A DNA stretch of 51,794 nt, from the NCBI RefSeq assembly GCF_003014735.1, contig NZ_PYAX01000029.1:1-51794 (forward strand). Reading direction: 5' to 3'. The stretch is from Saccharothrix carnea. Lineage in GTDB: Bacteria; Actinomycetota; Actinomycetes; Mycobacteriales; Pseudonocardiaceae. A model generated the notes under the pieces. That model was not told where the DNA came from and ran no database searches. It saw only the letters and a program-made list of their open reading frames with translations. Below are positions 32,863 through 40,700 of the stretch, one piece after another (position 1 is the first letter of the stretch; every line of letters begins with the position of its first letter). Position numbers and translations under genes: made by a program.

Positions 32863-34167
32863 GGAGCTGAACCGACCTTTCATCAGCACTGGACGGGCGA
32901 GTTCCTGGAAGTCGGCCTGGGGGTCGAGCTCGCGGATCGTCGGCTCGATGACCAGCAGCGAGAGCAGGGGGAAGATCAGCTCGGACGCGGCGTGGATGCC
33001 GTGCCTGCGCTGGAGGTCGAACATCTCCGTGGCGAAGGCCATGAGGCTGAACTCGCGGGCGGACAGCTTGTGGCTGCGCCGCACCAGGTCGGCCATCCGG
33101 TCGAGGAAACCGGGCAGGTCGGCGTCCGGGCGCACCTCGGCGGAACTCTCCACCACGATCGCGGCGCACTTGTCGCCGTCACCGATGGCCATGTTGAGGA
33201 AGAAGTCGGCGAACAGCAGGCGCAGCCGCTCGCTCAACTGGACGCTGAACCCCGCGTCGAGCACCACCACCTGGGCCGACTCGGTGAAGTACAGGTTGCC
33301 GGGGTGCAGGTCGCAGTGCACGAAGCCGTTCACGAACAGCATCTCGTAGATGGCGGTGAGCCCGGACGCGGCGAACTTCCGGCGGGCGGCGGGCGAGCAG
33401 CGTGCCGCCGCGTCGACGTCGAGGTCCGGGATGAACTCCATGGCGATGCACCGCGGTCGGCACGCCTCCGGCACCACTCGCGGCACCCACACCCTGGGCA
33501 CCACGGCCAGTTCCGCGCGCAGCCGGGCCAGGCTCGCCGCCTCGCGGTCGAAGTCCAGCTGGCCGAGCACCGCGGCGCACATGGCGTCCACGACCTCCAC
33601 CACCGGGACACCGCGCAACGGCGGCAGCCCGGCCACCAGCCCGGCGACGCGCCGCACCAGGTGCAGGTCGAGCCGCATCACCCGCTCGATGCCGGGCCTG
33701 CGCAGCTTCAGCGCCACCTCGCGGCCAGACGCCAACCGCGCGCGGTGCACGCCCGCGATGCTGCCGCTGGCGACCGCCGCGTAGTCCACCTCGGCGAACA
33801 GGGTGTCGACCTCATCGCCGTAGACCTCGGCCAACACCTCCCGGGCCCGCCACGCGGGCAGCGGCGCGACCGCGTCCCGCAACGTCGCCAACTCGTCGCA
33901 CATCGCGGCCGGCAGCACGTCGCGCCGGGTGCCCAGGACCTGCCCTGCCTTGACGAACGCGGGACCCAGCCGCGTCAGCAGGGTGGTCAGCCGCGACCAC
34001 GCGTGCCGCCGTGCGGCCTCTCCCCCGCGCGCCAGCGCCACGACCGGCCCCGTGACCAGGACGGGGACCAGCGTCACCGCGGCGATCAGGACGATCCCGC
34101 CCAGCCGCAGCGCGAGCGCGAGCGACCCGGGCGGACCGTCCCCGTCCCGCTCAACCCTTGTCGACAC
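32857..34167 (-). CDS. UbiB/ABC1-family atypical protein kinase-like protein
   Basis: A 436-residue ABC1/ADCK/UbiB protein. It has an N-terminal hydrophobic segment (about 20-45), the KxGQ motif (Lys73, Gln76 in FVKAGQVLGTR), Lys154 (VALKLRR), the catalytic-loop HCDLHPGN (Asp286, Asn291) and the metal-binding Asp304 in VLDAGFS. The Ala-rich loop, usually AAAS, reads ASGS here. UbiB proteins are ATPases/kinases that help extract or process lipophilic quinone-like intermediates at the membrane. GTG start overlaps the propeller 2 gene by 17 bases. In this cluster it might aid handling of a hydrophobic polyene or enediyne intermediate (inference). Confidence 0.83.
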   Translation of the reverse strand: MSTRVERDGDGPPGSLALALRLGGIVLIAAVTLVPVLVTGPVVALARGGEAARRHAWSRLTTLLTRLGPAFVKAGQVLGTRRDVLPAAMCDELATLRDAVAPLPAWRAREVLAEVYGDEVDTLFAEVDYAAVASGSIAGVHRARLASGREVALKLRRPGIERVMRLDLHLVRRVAGLVAGLPPLRGVPVVEVVDAMCAAVLGQLDFDREAASLARLRAELAVVPRVWVPRVVPEACRPRCIAMEFIPDLDVDAAARCSPAARRKFAASGLTAIYEMLFVNGFVHCDLHPGNLYFTESAQVVVLDAGFSVQLSERLRLLFADFFLNMAIGDGDKCAAIVVESSAEVRPDADLPGFLDRMADLVRRSHKLSAREFSLMAFATEMFDLQRRHGIHAASELIFPLLSLLVIEPTIRELDPQADFQELARPVLMKGRFSSR

Positions 34168-34789
34168 CCGGTACCTCGATGGCCCGCAGCTGCAGGGTCG
34201 TGTAGTCGCAGTACCAGACGCGGGTGCCGTCCCAGGTGAGGCCGGTCGGGTTGCCCGCCACCGAGAACGACGCCACCTCGCGCCGCTCGTCGATGTCCAC
34301 CATGGTGATGGTCGACGCGGCGTGATCGGCGTAGGCCAGGTAGTTGTCCGACACGGTCACGCCCGCCGGCCTCCCGGAGACCGCGAAGGTGTCCAGCAGC
34401 TCCAGGTCGCCGTAGCCGCGCAGGTCGATGCGCCGCAGGTCCTCGTAGCCCAGCCAGATGCCGTGGCGGGTGGCCTCCAGCCCGCACAGCACGTTGCCCG
34501 GCCTCGGGTTGGGTATCTCCCCGACCTCGTCGCCCGTGGCGGGGTCCATCACCCGCAGGGCCCGCCGGTCACCGACGACCTGCACGAGGTTGCCGCCCAC
34601 CGTGGTCAGGTCGGTGCGCACCTCGGGGCACGGGATGCGGCGCTCCACCTCGCCGCTGTACGGGTCCAGCGCCATGATCTGGTTGGACACCGCCTCGGAG
34701 AACATCAGGAACTCCCCGGTCCACGTCAGGCCGCACAGCTTCAAGCCGTGCACCGGGATGTCGCGGACGGTGCCCGCCGCGAAGGGCAT
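34151..34789 (-). CDS. Short beta-propeller protein 2
   Basis: A 212-residue repeat protein paralogous to the one at 32209-32850: CGLTWTGEFLMFSEAVSNQI, GLEATRHGIWLGYED, GVTVSDNYLAYADHA, PTGLTWDGTRVWYCDYTTLQ. About five blades, no signal peptide. The ATG overlaps the PRMT-like stop (TGATG) and the 3' end overlaps the kinase start, so it is deep inside an operon. Having two copies of the same short propeller in opposite arms of one cluster suggests a heterodimer or a duplicated binding function. Confidence 0.7.
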   Translation of the reverse strand: MPFAAGTVRDIPVHGLKLCGLTWTGEFLMFSEAVSNQIMALDPYSGEVERRIPCPEVRTDLTTVGGNLVQVVGDRRALRVMDPATGDEVGEIPNPRPGNVLCGLEATRHGIWLGYEDLRRIDLRGYGDLELLDTFAVSGRPAGVTVSDNYLAYADHAASTITMVDIDERREVASFSVAGNPTGLTWDGTRVWYCDYTTLQLRAIEVPGVDKG

Positions 34790-35688
34790 CACCGCCTCCC
34801 CGCCCGGACGATGCGGCAGTCCAGCCTCCACGCCGTGGCGTCGCGCTCCTGCCCGCGCCCGCGCGGCGGCACCACGGTCACGTGGACCTCGTCGCCCGCC
34901 CGCACGTCGGTGTGCCGCAGCGGCCAGACCCAGACCGCCCAGTTGCAGCCGGGGTAGGACGGGTAGTTCGACAGCAGCTCGCCATCGGCCAGTTCGGCGG
35001 TGAAGTACCCCATGACGGCGTGGAGGCGGCCGTCGCGGTGCACCGGCAGGCACAGGTCGCGCCGCGGCTTGGCCGTCGTGCCCTGCCCGACCACGTCGTC
35101 ACCGAGCCGGGCGGGCGCGCTGAGGAACCGGGGCTCGCGCTGGAAGAAGTGCAGTTGGGCGTGCGGCTCGACGAACTCCTGCACGGCGTGGAAGCGGTAG
35201 CCGGGCAGGACGTCGCCCCACGTGCCCCAGCCCTCGCCGTCGAACTCGATGGCGACCAGCTCGGTGGTGAGGCGGCGTGGCACGACCGAGCCGCCGGGGC
35301 GCAGGTTGCGCCTGGCCACCGCGTCGAGGATCTCGACCATCTGCTCCTCCGGGCCGAGGTTGCCCATCATCTCGGAGACGATCACGTCGGCGCGGCGCGG
35401 CAACCTCACCGCCCGCGCGTCCCCCTGGACGAGGGTCACCCGGTCGCCGAGGTCGTTGTCCGCGATGATCCGCTCGGCCACCGCGGCCATGGTCGGGTCG
35501 GCCTCGATGGCGTAGACGTGCCCGGCTCCGTGCCGCAGGGCCAGCATCGACAGCACGAGCGTGCCCGCGCCGACGTCGGCGACCACGTCACCTGCCGTGA
35601 TCGCCGACGCCAGGGCCCGGTCGTAGGCGCTCAATCGAGGACGGTCCGCGAGCATCACCTGGTGCATGACTAGGAGCCGCTGGTCCAT
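34789..35688 (-). CDS. Protein arginine N-methyltransferase-like enzyme
   Basis: A 299-residue methyltransferase with PRMT hallmarks: motif I VADVGAGTLVLSMLALRHGAG, post-I VYAIEAD, and the double-Glu loop SEMMGNLGPEEQ (Glu106 and Glu115, nine residues apart as in eukaryotic PRMTs), then LRPGGSVVPRRL. The C-terminal half is a beta-barrel-like region, as in PRMTs. The double-E loop normally binds a guanidinium group. PRMT-like enzymes are uncommon in bacteria; a guanidine- or amine-containing metabolite is more likely than protein arginine. AGGAAGG lies six bases upstream of the ATG. Confidence 0.75.
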   Translation of the reverse strand: MDQRLLVMHQVMLADRPRLSAYDRALASAITAGDVVADVGAGTLVLSMLALRHGAGHVYAIEADPTMAAVAERIIADNDLGDRVTLVQGDARAVRLPRRADVIVSEMMGNLGPEEQMVEILDAVARRNLRPGGSVVPRRLTTELVAIEFDGEGWGTWGDVLPGYRFHAVQEFVEPHAQLHFFQREPRFLSAPARLGDDVVGQGTTAKPRRDLCLPVHRDGRLHAVMGYFTAELADGELLSNYPSYPGCNWAVWVWPLRHTDVRAGDEVHVTVVPPRGRGQERDATAWRLDCRIVRAGRR

Positions 35689-35707
35689 GGGCGCCTTCCT
35701 GGGAGGG

Positions 35708-35737
35708 CGTTCCACCGGACGGCCGTCCGGTGGAACG
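35708..35737. terminator. 30-base perfect palindrome between the unknown gene and the PRMT-like gene
   Basis: Fifteen-base perfect arms (first arm CGTTCCACCGGACGG) form a dyad 20 bases upstream of the PRMT-like ATG and 32 bases after the preceding stop. It may be a terminator or attenuator that lowers expression of the downstream three genes, or an operator. No T-tract follows. Confidence 0.55.
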
Positions 35738-35769
35738 ACTGGTGTGTCCCGAAAACGGTCGGTGCGCGG

Positions 35770-36972
35770 TCAGACGTTGACCGCGGCGTGCTCGCCGACG
35801 AACGCGTCGCGCATGACCAGCTGCACGCCCGTGAGCCGTGCCTTCACCTCGTCGTCGGTGGTGAGCAGCGCGGCGTCCGCGCCGTCCATCGACAGCTCCG
35901 TGCCGGTCGCACCCATGTCGGTGAGGTTACCGTTGACGTGCACCGAGTTCGCCGCATAAAGGGTGCCCGCCGGTGTCACGAGTTCGAACTCGGCGTCGAG
36001 GTGCAGCGCGCCCGGGAACTTGACGCGGCTGAGGCTCTCCTCGGAACCTTCGCCCAGCGTGCCGCCGGACACCCGCGGCCAGCTCGCCCGCAGCATGACC
36101 CGGCCGCCCAGCTCGGGGCAGTGGCCCACGACGGCCAGCCGCGCCATCTGCGCCAGCACGCCGACGCCTTCGGCGTGCTTCTCCGGGCCGAACAACAGGA
36201 TCTCCGTGCCGGCGGCCTTGCGGTGGTCGCCGGTCAGGTCGACGTGCACGGTCTTGCCGTTCACCTCGACCTCGATCTTGCCCTCCAGCGACACCTGCAT
36301 GATCATCGACGGGTCGACCAGCATCGACATGCAGGGGCCCGCGCTCGGGGCGAAGAACACCGTCGGCGTGATGCCGACCGGCTGGTTCTCGTCGTCGGCC
36401 GGGTACCACGCCTCGGGCAACGTCGTGCCGCGGGCGACGTTGGGCGCCTGCACCACCTCGAACGGGCCGTCACCGCGCGGCTTGCCCAGGTACGGGCCGG
36501 TGAGCGGCTTCTTGAACGGCGGTACGTGGTCCACCACGCCGTAGATGTCGATGACGTTGCGGTGCGCGAGGCGCAGCGTGCTGGTCTCCAGGATGCCGAA
36601 GCGGCGGATGTAGAACTCGGCCGGGAAGTTCTTGCCCGGCACGATCTGCCGCACGTGGCCCGTGTTGGGCAGGAACGGGTTGGACAGGACCTGGATGCGG
36701 TCGTCGAGCTCGTAGCTGAAGCCCTTGATGCCGACCTCGGGCGCGCTGATGAGCTCGGTCTCGAACTCCGCATAGCCCTTCTCGTCAACCCGGTGCTCGA
36801 ACCCCGGCATGGGCCACTTGTTCAGCTGGACGAAGCCGGACAGGTTGATGGTCTCCCGCCGGCCCGCGTAGTAGTCCTCGCCGAACACGACGGTCGCCGC
36901 GGCGAGGATGTGCGGTCGGATGGGTTTCGGTTCGAGGTTCAGCGACTCGTAGGTCTCCCGGGTGCTGCTCAC
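35770..36972 (-). CDS. Conserved protein of unknown function, enediyne-cluster associated
   Basis: A 400-residue soluble protein without signal peptide or membrane segment that I cannot assign. It is rich in beta-strand-like sequence (RRETINLSGFVQLNKWP, AEFYIRRFGILETSTL, GKIEVEVNGKTVHVDL, VHVNGNLTDMGATGTELSMDG), suggesting a beta-sandwich or lipocalin-like fold. The GTG start has GGAGG six to seven bases upstream. It lies just beyond the thioesterase end of the PKS cassette on the same strand, with its own promoter region. Slightly lower GC and more Lys than its neighbours. A role in binding or processing the polyene/enediyne core is conceivable but unproven. Confidence 0.72.
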   Translation of the reverse strand: MSSTRETYESLNLEPKPIRPHILAAATVVFGEDYYAGRRETINLSGFVQLNKWPMPGFEHRVDEKGYAEFETELISAPEVGIKGFSYELDDRIQVLSNPFLPNTGHVRQIVPGKNFPAEFYIRRFGILETSTLRLAHRNVIDIYGVVDHVPPFKKPLTGPYLGKPRGDGPFEVVQAPNVARGTTLPEAWYPADDENQPVGITPTVFFAPSAGPCMSMLVDPSMIMQVSLEGKIEVEVNGKTVHVDLTGDHRKAAGTEILLFGPEKHAEGVGVLAQMARLAVVGHCPELGGRVMLRASWPRVSGGTLGEGSEESLSRVKFPGALHLDAEFELVTPAGTLYAANSVHVNGNLTDMGATGTELSMDGADAALLTTDDEVKARLTGVQLVMRDAFVGEHAAVNV

Positions 36973-37020
36973 TGCACTACCTCCAGCGTCTGTCCCGCCA
37001 CGCGGACGTGGGCGAGACGG

Positions 37021-37041
37021 TCCACAAGCTACGAAAAGCTA
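37021..37041 (-). promoter_or_regulatory. Tandem TAGCTT elements upstream of the unknown 400-residue protein
   Basis: On the minus strand two TAGCTT hexamers stand 10 bases apart, the second within TAGCTTGTGGA, an 11-mer repeated at 16962-16972 before a methyltransferase gene. They lie about 50-70 bases upstream of the GTG at 36972, in an AT-rich stretch, and are candidates for a -10 box or an activator site. The surrounding 36973-37261 holds no other gene. Confidence 0.4.
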
Positions 37042-37261
37042 TACTTCCGCTGGTGATGGTCCCGCGTCGGCGCGATGGTCACCTCCGGCTTCACAACACA
37101 GGCGTGTGTCGGGTAATCCGTTGGCATTACAGGGCAACGCACCGTCAACCTCCTGCCGTTCGGTGGTGTTGGAAGTCGACCCGATCGTGGCAGCACACCG
37201 CACCGCCGTCGCGCTACGGTCGTTGATAGTTGATTTTCCGATAGCCATCCCGGAGGCCGAC

Positions 37262-37450
37262 ATGGTGCCGCGCCACGACGAGGTGTCGTACCTGGCGGCG
37301 CTGGCCGCTGCCGGGCGCTCCCTCCCCGAGGCCGGGCAGGAGCAGCGGGCGGTGCGGGACGACACGCCTTCACGTGGTCCCGCGCGTGAGGTCGTACGGC
37401 GCCAGCGCGGTGACCAGCTCGTCGGGGACGGTGACGGGCTCGACACCTGA
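37262..37450 (+). CDS. Small hypothetical ORF, possibly a gene remnant
   Basis: GGAGG followed by five bases precedes an ATG that opens a 62-residue frame (MVPRHDEVSYLAALAAAG...). Its first ~35 codons have strong G/C third-position bias, as real genes here do; its last 27 codons run antisense into the thioesterase 3' end. The product matches no family I know. It may be a true small gene or the truncated start of a lost one. Confidence 0.33.
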   Translation: MVPRHDEVSYLAALAAAGRSLPEAGQEQRAVRDDTPSRGPAREVVRRQRGDQLVGDGDGLDT

Positions 37451-37798
37451 GCCGACCCGGCGCAGCGAGGCGACGGTCTGCTCGCCGCGGGCCACGAGCC
37501 GGTCGTCGCGGCGGAAGTCGAAGGCCATCCGCAGCCCGCTGTCCCACCGCTCGCGCAGGGTCATCGCGATGTCGATCTCGTCGAAGGCGAAGCACTCCCC
37601 GAAGTACTCCATCGAGCAGGACGTGGTGGCGAGCACGAGAGCACCGCAGCTCAACTCCTTGAGCACCCCCGGTGCGTGCCGCGCCAGGAACATCTCGCGG
37701 CAGTGCCCCTGCCAGTGCAGGAACTGCGCGAAGTAGACGTTGCCGACGAGGTTGGTCTCGTCGAAGGTCACCACGTGCCGCCAGTGGTACTCACGCAC
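37370..37798 (-). CDS. tebC: Enediyne thioesterase (CalE7/DynE7/SgcE10 type)
   Basis: A 142-residue hot-dog thioesterase. The N-terminal VTFDETNLVGNVYFAQFLHWQGHCREMFL matches the enediyne thioesterase signature, in which Asn (here 16) and Arg (here 34) are reported as functionally important in CalE7 and there is no acidic nucleophile. It releases the polyketide chain from the PKS; in vitro with PKSE such pairs make conjugated polyenes. GTG start eight bases inside the PKS 3' end, with GGAGG ten bases upstream, so the two are translationally coupled. Length is close to CalE7 (about 146). Confidence 0.94.
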   Translation of the reverse strand: MREYHWRHVVTFDETNLVGNVYFAQFLHWQGHCREMFLARHAPGVLKELSCGALVLATTSCSMEYFGECFAFDEIDIAMTLRERWDSGLRMAFDFRRDDRLVARGEQTVASLRRVGSGVEPVTVPDELVTALAPYDLTRGTT

Positions 37799-40700
37799 CG
37801 CGTTCACACCTCCGGGGCAGGGCGACGGCGACGGTCCGCGCACCGGTGAAGGTGACGACCCGAGCAGCGTCGGTCCCACCGACCAAGACCCCGTCGTCGG
37901 TGGTCCGGTCGACCACCACCTCGGCGTCACCGGGCAGCCCCAGGTCCAGCAACGCCCGCGCGGCAGCGGTCCGGCTGTCACCGGCCCAGCCGACGCCCGC
38001 GGGCGCGTCACCGCGGGCGACCACGCCGTCCTCGGTGCTCTCCAGTTCCAGGCGGTCGGCGATGCCCAGCTCGGACAGCCGCCGGCTCAGCAGCGGACCG
38101 ACCAGCCGCGCGGGCACGGGTCCGGCCCAGGGCCGGTCGCCGAACGCGCGCAGCCGCAGGCCGTCCCACCGGGCAACCGGCGCACCGTCCTGATCGGACA
38201 GACGCAGGTCGTAGACGTAGTCGTCGCCGTCGTGCGACCGCTCCTCGGCGGTGACCAGCACCATGCCGGTGGGGTGCCGCCACACCACCAGCCGCTCGGC
38301 CGCGACGGGCAGCGCCCTGCGGTGCGGCAGGCACGCCAGCAGCACGTGGATCCCGGCGTCGTGCACGCCCGGGTCGCCCAACAGCAACCGCGGCGCGTGG
38401 TGCTCGGAGAACCAGTGCTCCGGTCCGGACCGGACCCACGCCCGGACCCGGAAGGCCGACAGGTGCTCGTAGTCGACCAGGCGGCACATGCGTCCGGTGT
38501 GGAACAGCAGCGGCCCGTAGAACCCGTGCGGCCCGTCACGCCGTGGCGGTGTGGTCGTCGCGGCGGTGCCGTGCGGCGCGGGCGGGGCGCACCGGACCAC
38601 GGCGCGGAGGCGATCGGTGGCGAAGCCGTCCGAACCGTCGCGCAGCACCACGTCCACCGGGGACCCGGCCTCGTCACGGGCGAGCGCCGCCACGCGCAGC
38701 GCCCGCGGTTCGTGCGGGTTCACCATCACCGGCGAGGACAGCTCCACGTCGGTGAACTCCCAGCTCTCCCGATCGCCCACCACCGCCGCCGCGGCCTGGG
38801 CCATCGCTTCCAGCCCGACGACGGCGGGCAGCACCGGGACACCGTCCACGCGGTGGTCGTCCAGGTAGGGGTCGCTGCCGGTGGAGACCACCGGCCCGAG
38901 GACCGCCTCCACCCCCGCGACGCGGACGAGAGGGGCGGCGGAGAAGCGCAGCGGTGCGAACGGCGGCCCCGCCACCGACAGCGTCGGACCGTCCGGGAAC
39001 CTCCCGGCGACCAGCTGGGTCACCGGCGCGCCTTCGTCGGCGAGCGCGGCGAGCATCGCCGCCACCCCCTCGGCCGGGTCGATCGGCGTGATCCCCCGGT
39101 CGCGCAACGAGTCCAGCACCCCCATCCGCGCACCCATGCCCACGTCGGACCAGACCGACCACTCCAACACCCTGGTGCGGCACGCCGGGTTCGCGGCGGA
39201 CCACCGCTCCAGATCCGCGCGCAGCCAGTCGTTGGCGACGCAGTACTCGGCCTGGCCCGGCAGGCCGCGCCGTCCGATGATCGACCCGAACCCGACCAGC
39301 AGCGCGGGTGGCTCCGCCACGGCGGCCAGCAGGTTGCGCAGCCCGGTCACCTTCGGGGCGAGGGTCGCGGCGAGCGTCGCCCCGGTGACCGCGCCCAGCG
39401 GTCGCGGCTCGTTGACGGCGGCGCCGTGCAGCACGGCGCGCACCGGCCCGTGCGCCTCGGCCGCCGCGACCGCGGTCCGCAGCCGGTCCGGATCGGTGAT
39501 GTCGCACTCGACGTAGTGGGCGGTGATCCGCCGGTCGAGCGCGACCAGTCCGGCCGCCACCCGCGGCGCCTCCCGGGGTGACCGCCCCACGAACACGAGC
39601 GTGCAGCCCGTGGTCAGGGCCAGCGCTTCCGCGCAGCGCGCCGTGATGCCGTCCACACCGCCGGAGGCCAGGCAGACGTCGCCGGGGCCTACGGGCAGCG
39701 GCCCGCCCGGTGCCGCCGGACGCACCGTCGTGACCTCGCGCCGCACGCCGCCCGCCGCGTCCACCCGCAGCGGTCCGCCGATCCAGGCCAGGCGGAGGTC
39801 GACGTCACGGGCGCCCACGGGCAGCTCGATCGAGGTCGCGGTGCACGAGGCGAGTTCGACCGCGGCGCTGTTCGCCACGGCGGGGGCGGCCGGGTGGCCG
39901 TGGTGCAGCACGACGAGCAGGTCCGGCCGGTGCGCGCCGATGGTCCGCACCGCGTCCGCCACCGCCGAGACCTCCGCGTCGTCGCCGAGCCACACGACCA
40001 GGCCGTCGCGGTCCGCGCCCTCGGTCCCGGACCTCCGCGCCGCGTCGTGCAGCCATCGGGGCGCCGCGGCGGGCACGGTCCACCGCACCTCGCCGGCGGG
40101 CGCCATCGGGGTCCACGGCTCCCACCGGTGCTCGAACGAACGCACCCACGGGCGGACGCCGTCCACCGCGTCGGTGGTCTCGTCGACGGGTGGCCTGCTC
40201 GCGACCAGCAGGGCCAGCTCGCCCACGGTCATCGTCTCCAGCGATGGCGGCAGCACCGGCACCCGCCTGCCCATCAGGTCCGCGGCCTCGGCGACGAGCT
40301 GGACGACCTGCAACGAGTTCAGGTGCAGGTCGGCGAGCAGCCTGCGGTCGGGCCGGATGCCGTCGAGCGGCAGCTCCAGCGTGCGGCTGAGGTGGGCGCG
40401 CAGCACCCGCACCGGGTCCGTGTCCACGGTCGGCGCGTGCTCCGGTGGCCGCACGACGGGTGCCGGTTCGGTCTCGGTGGGGTTCGCCAGCAGCGTGATC
40501 GGGGTGTCCAGGTCGAGGTGGCGGTGTGCCCGGTCGCCGAACCACCGGCCCAGGTCGCACGCGGACACCGCGGTCAGCGCGGCGAGCGCGATCGCGTGCT
40601 CGCGCCCGGAGCCGCCCGGGTCGAGCGAGACCGCCGGGAGCCCGGTCACCAGCGAGGTCAGCGTGGTGCCCGGCCCGGTCTCGACCAGCAGGTCGCACTC

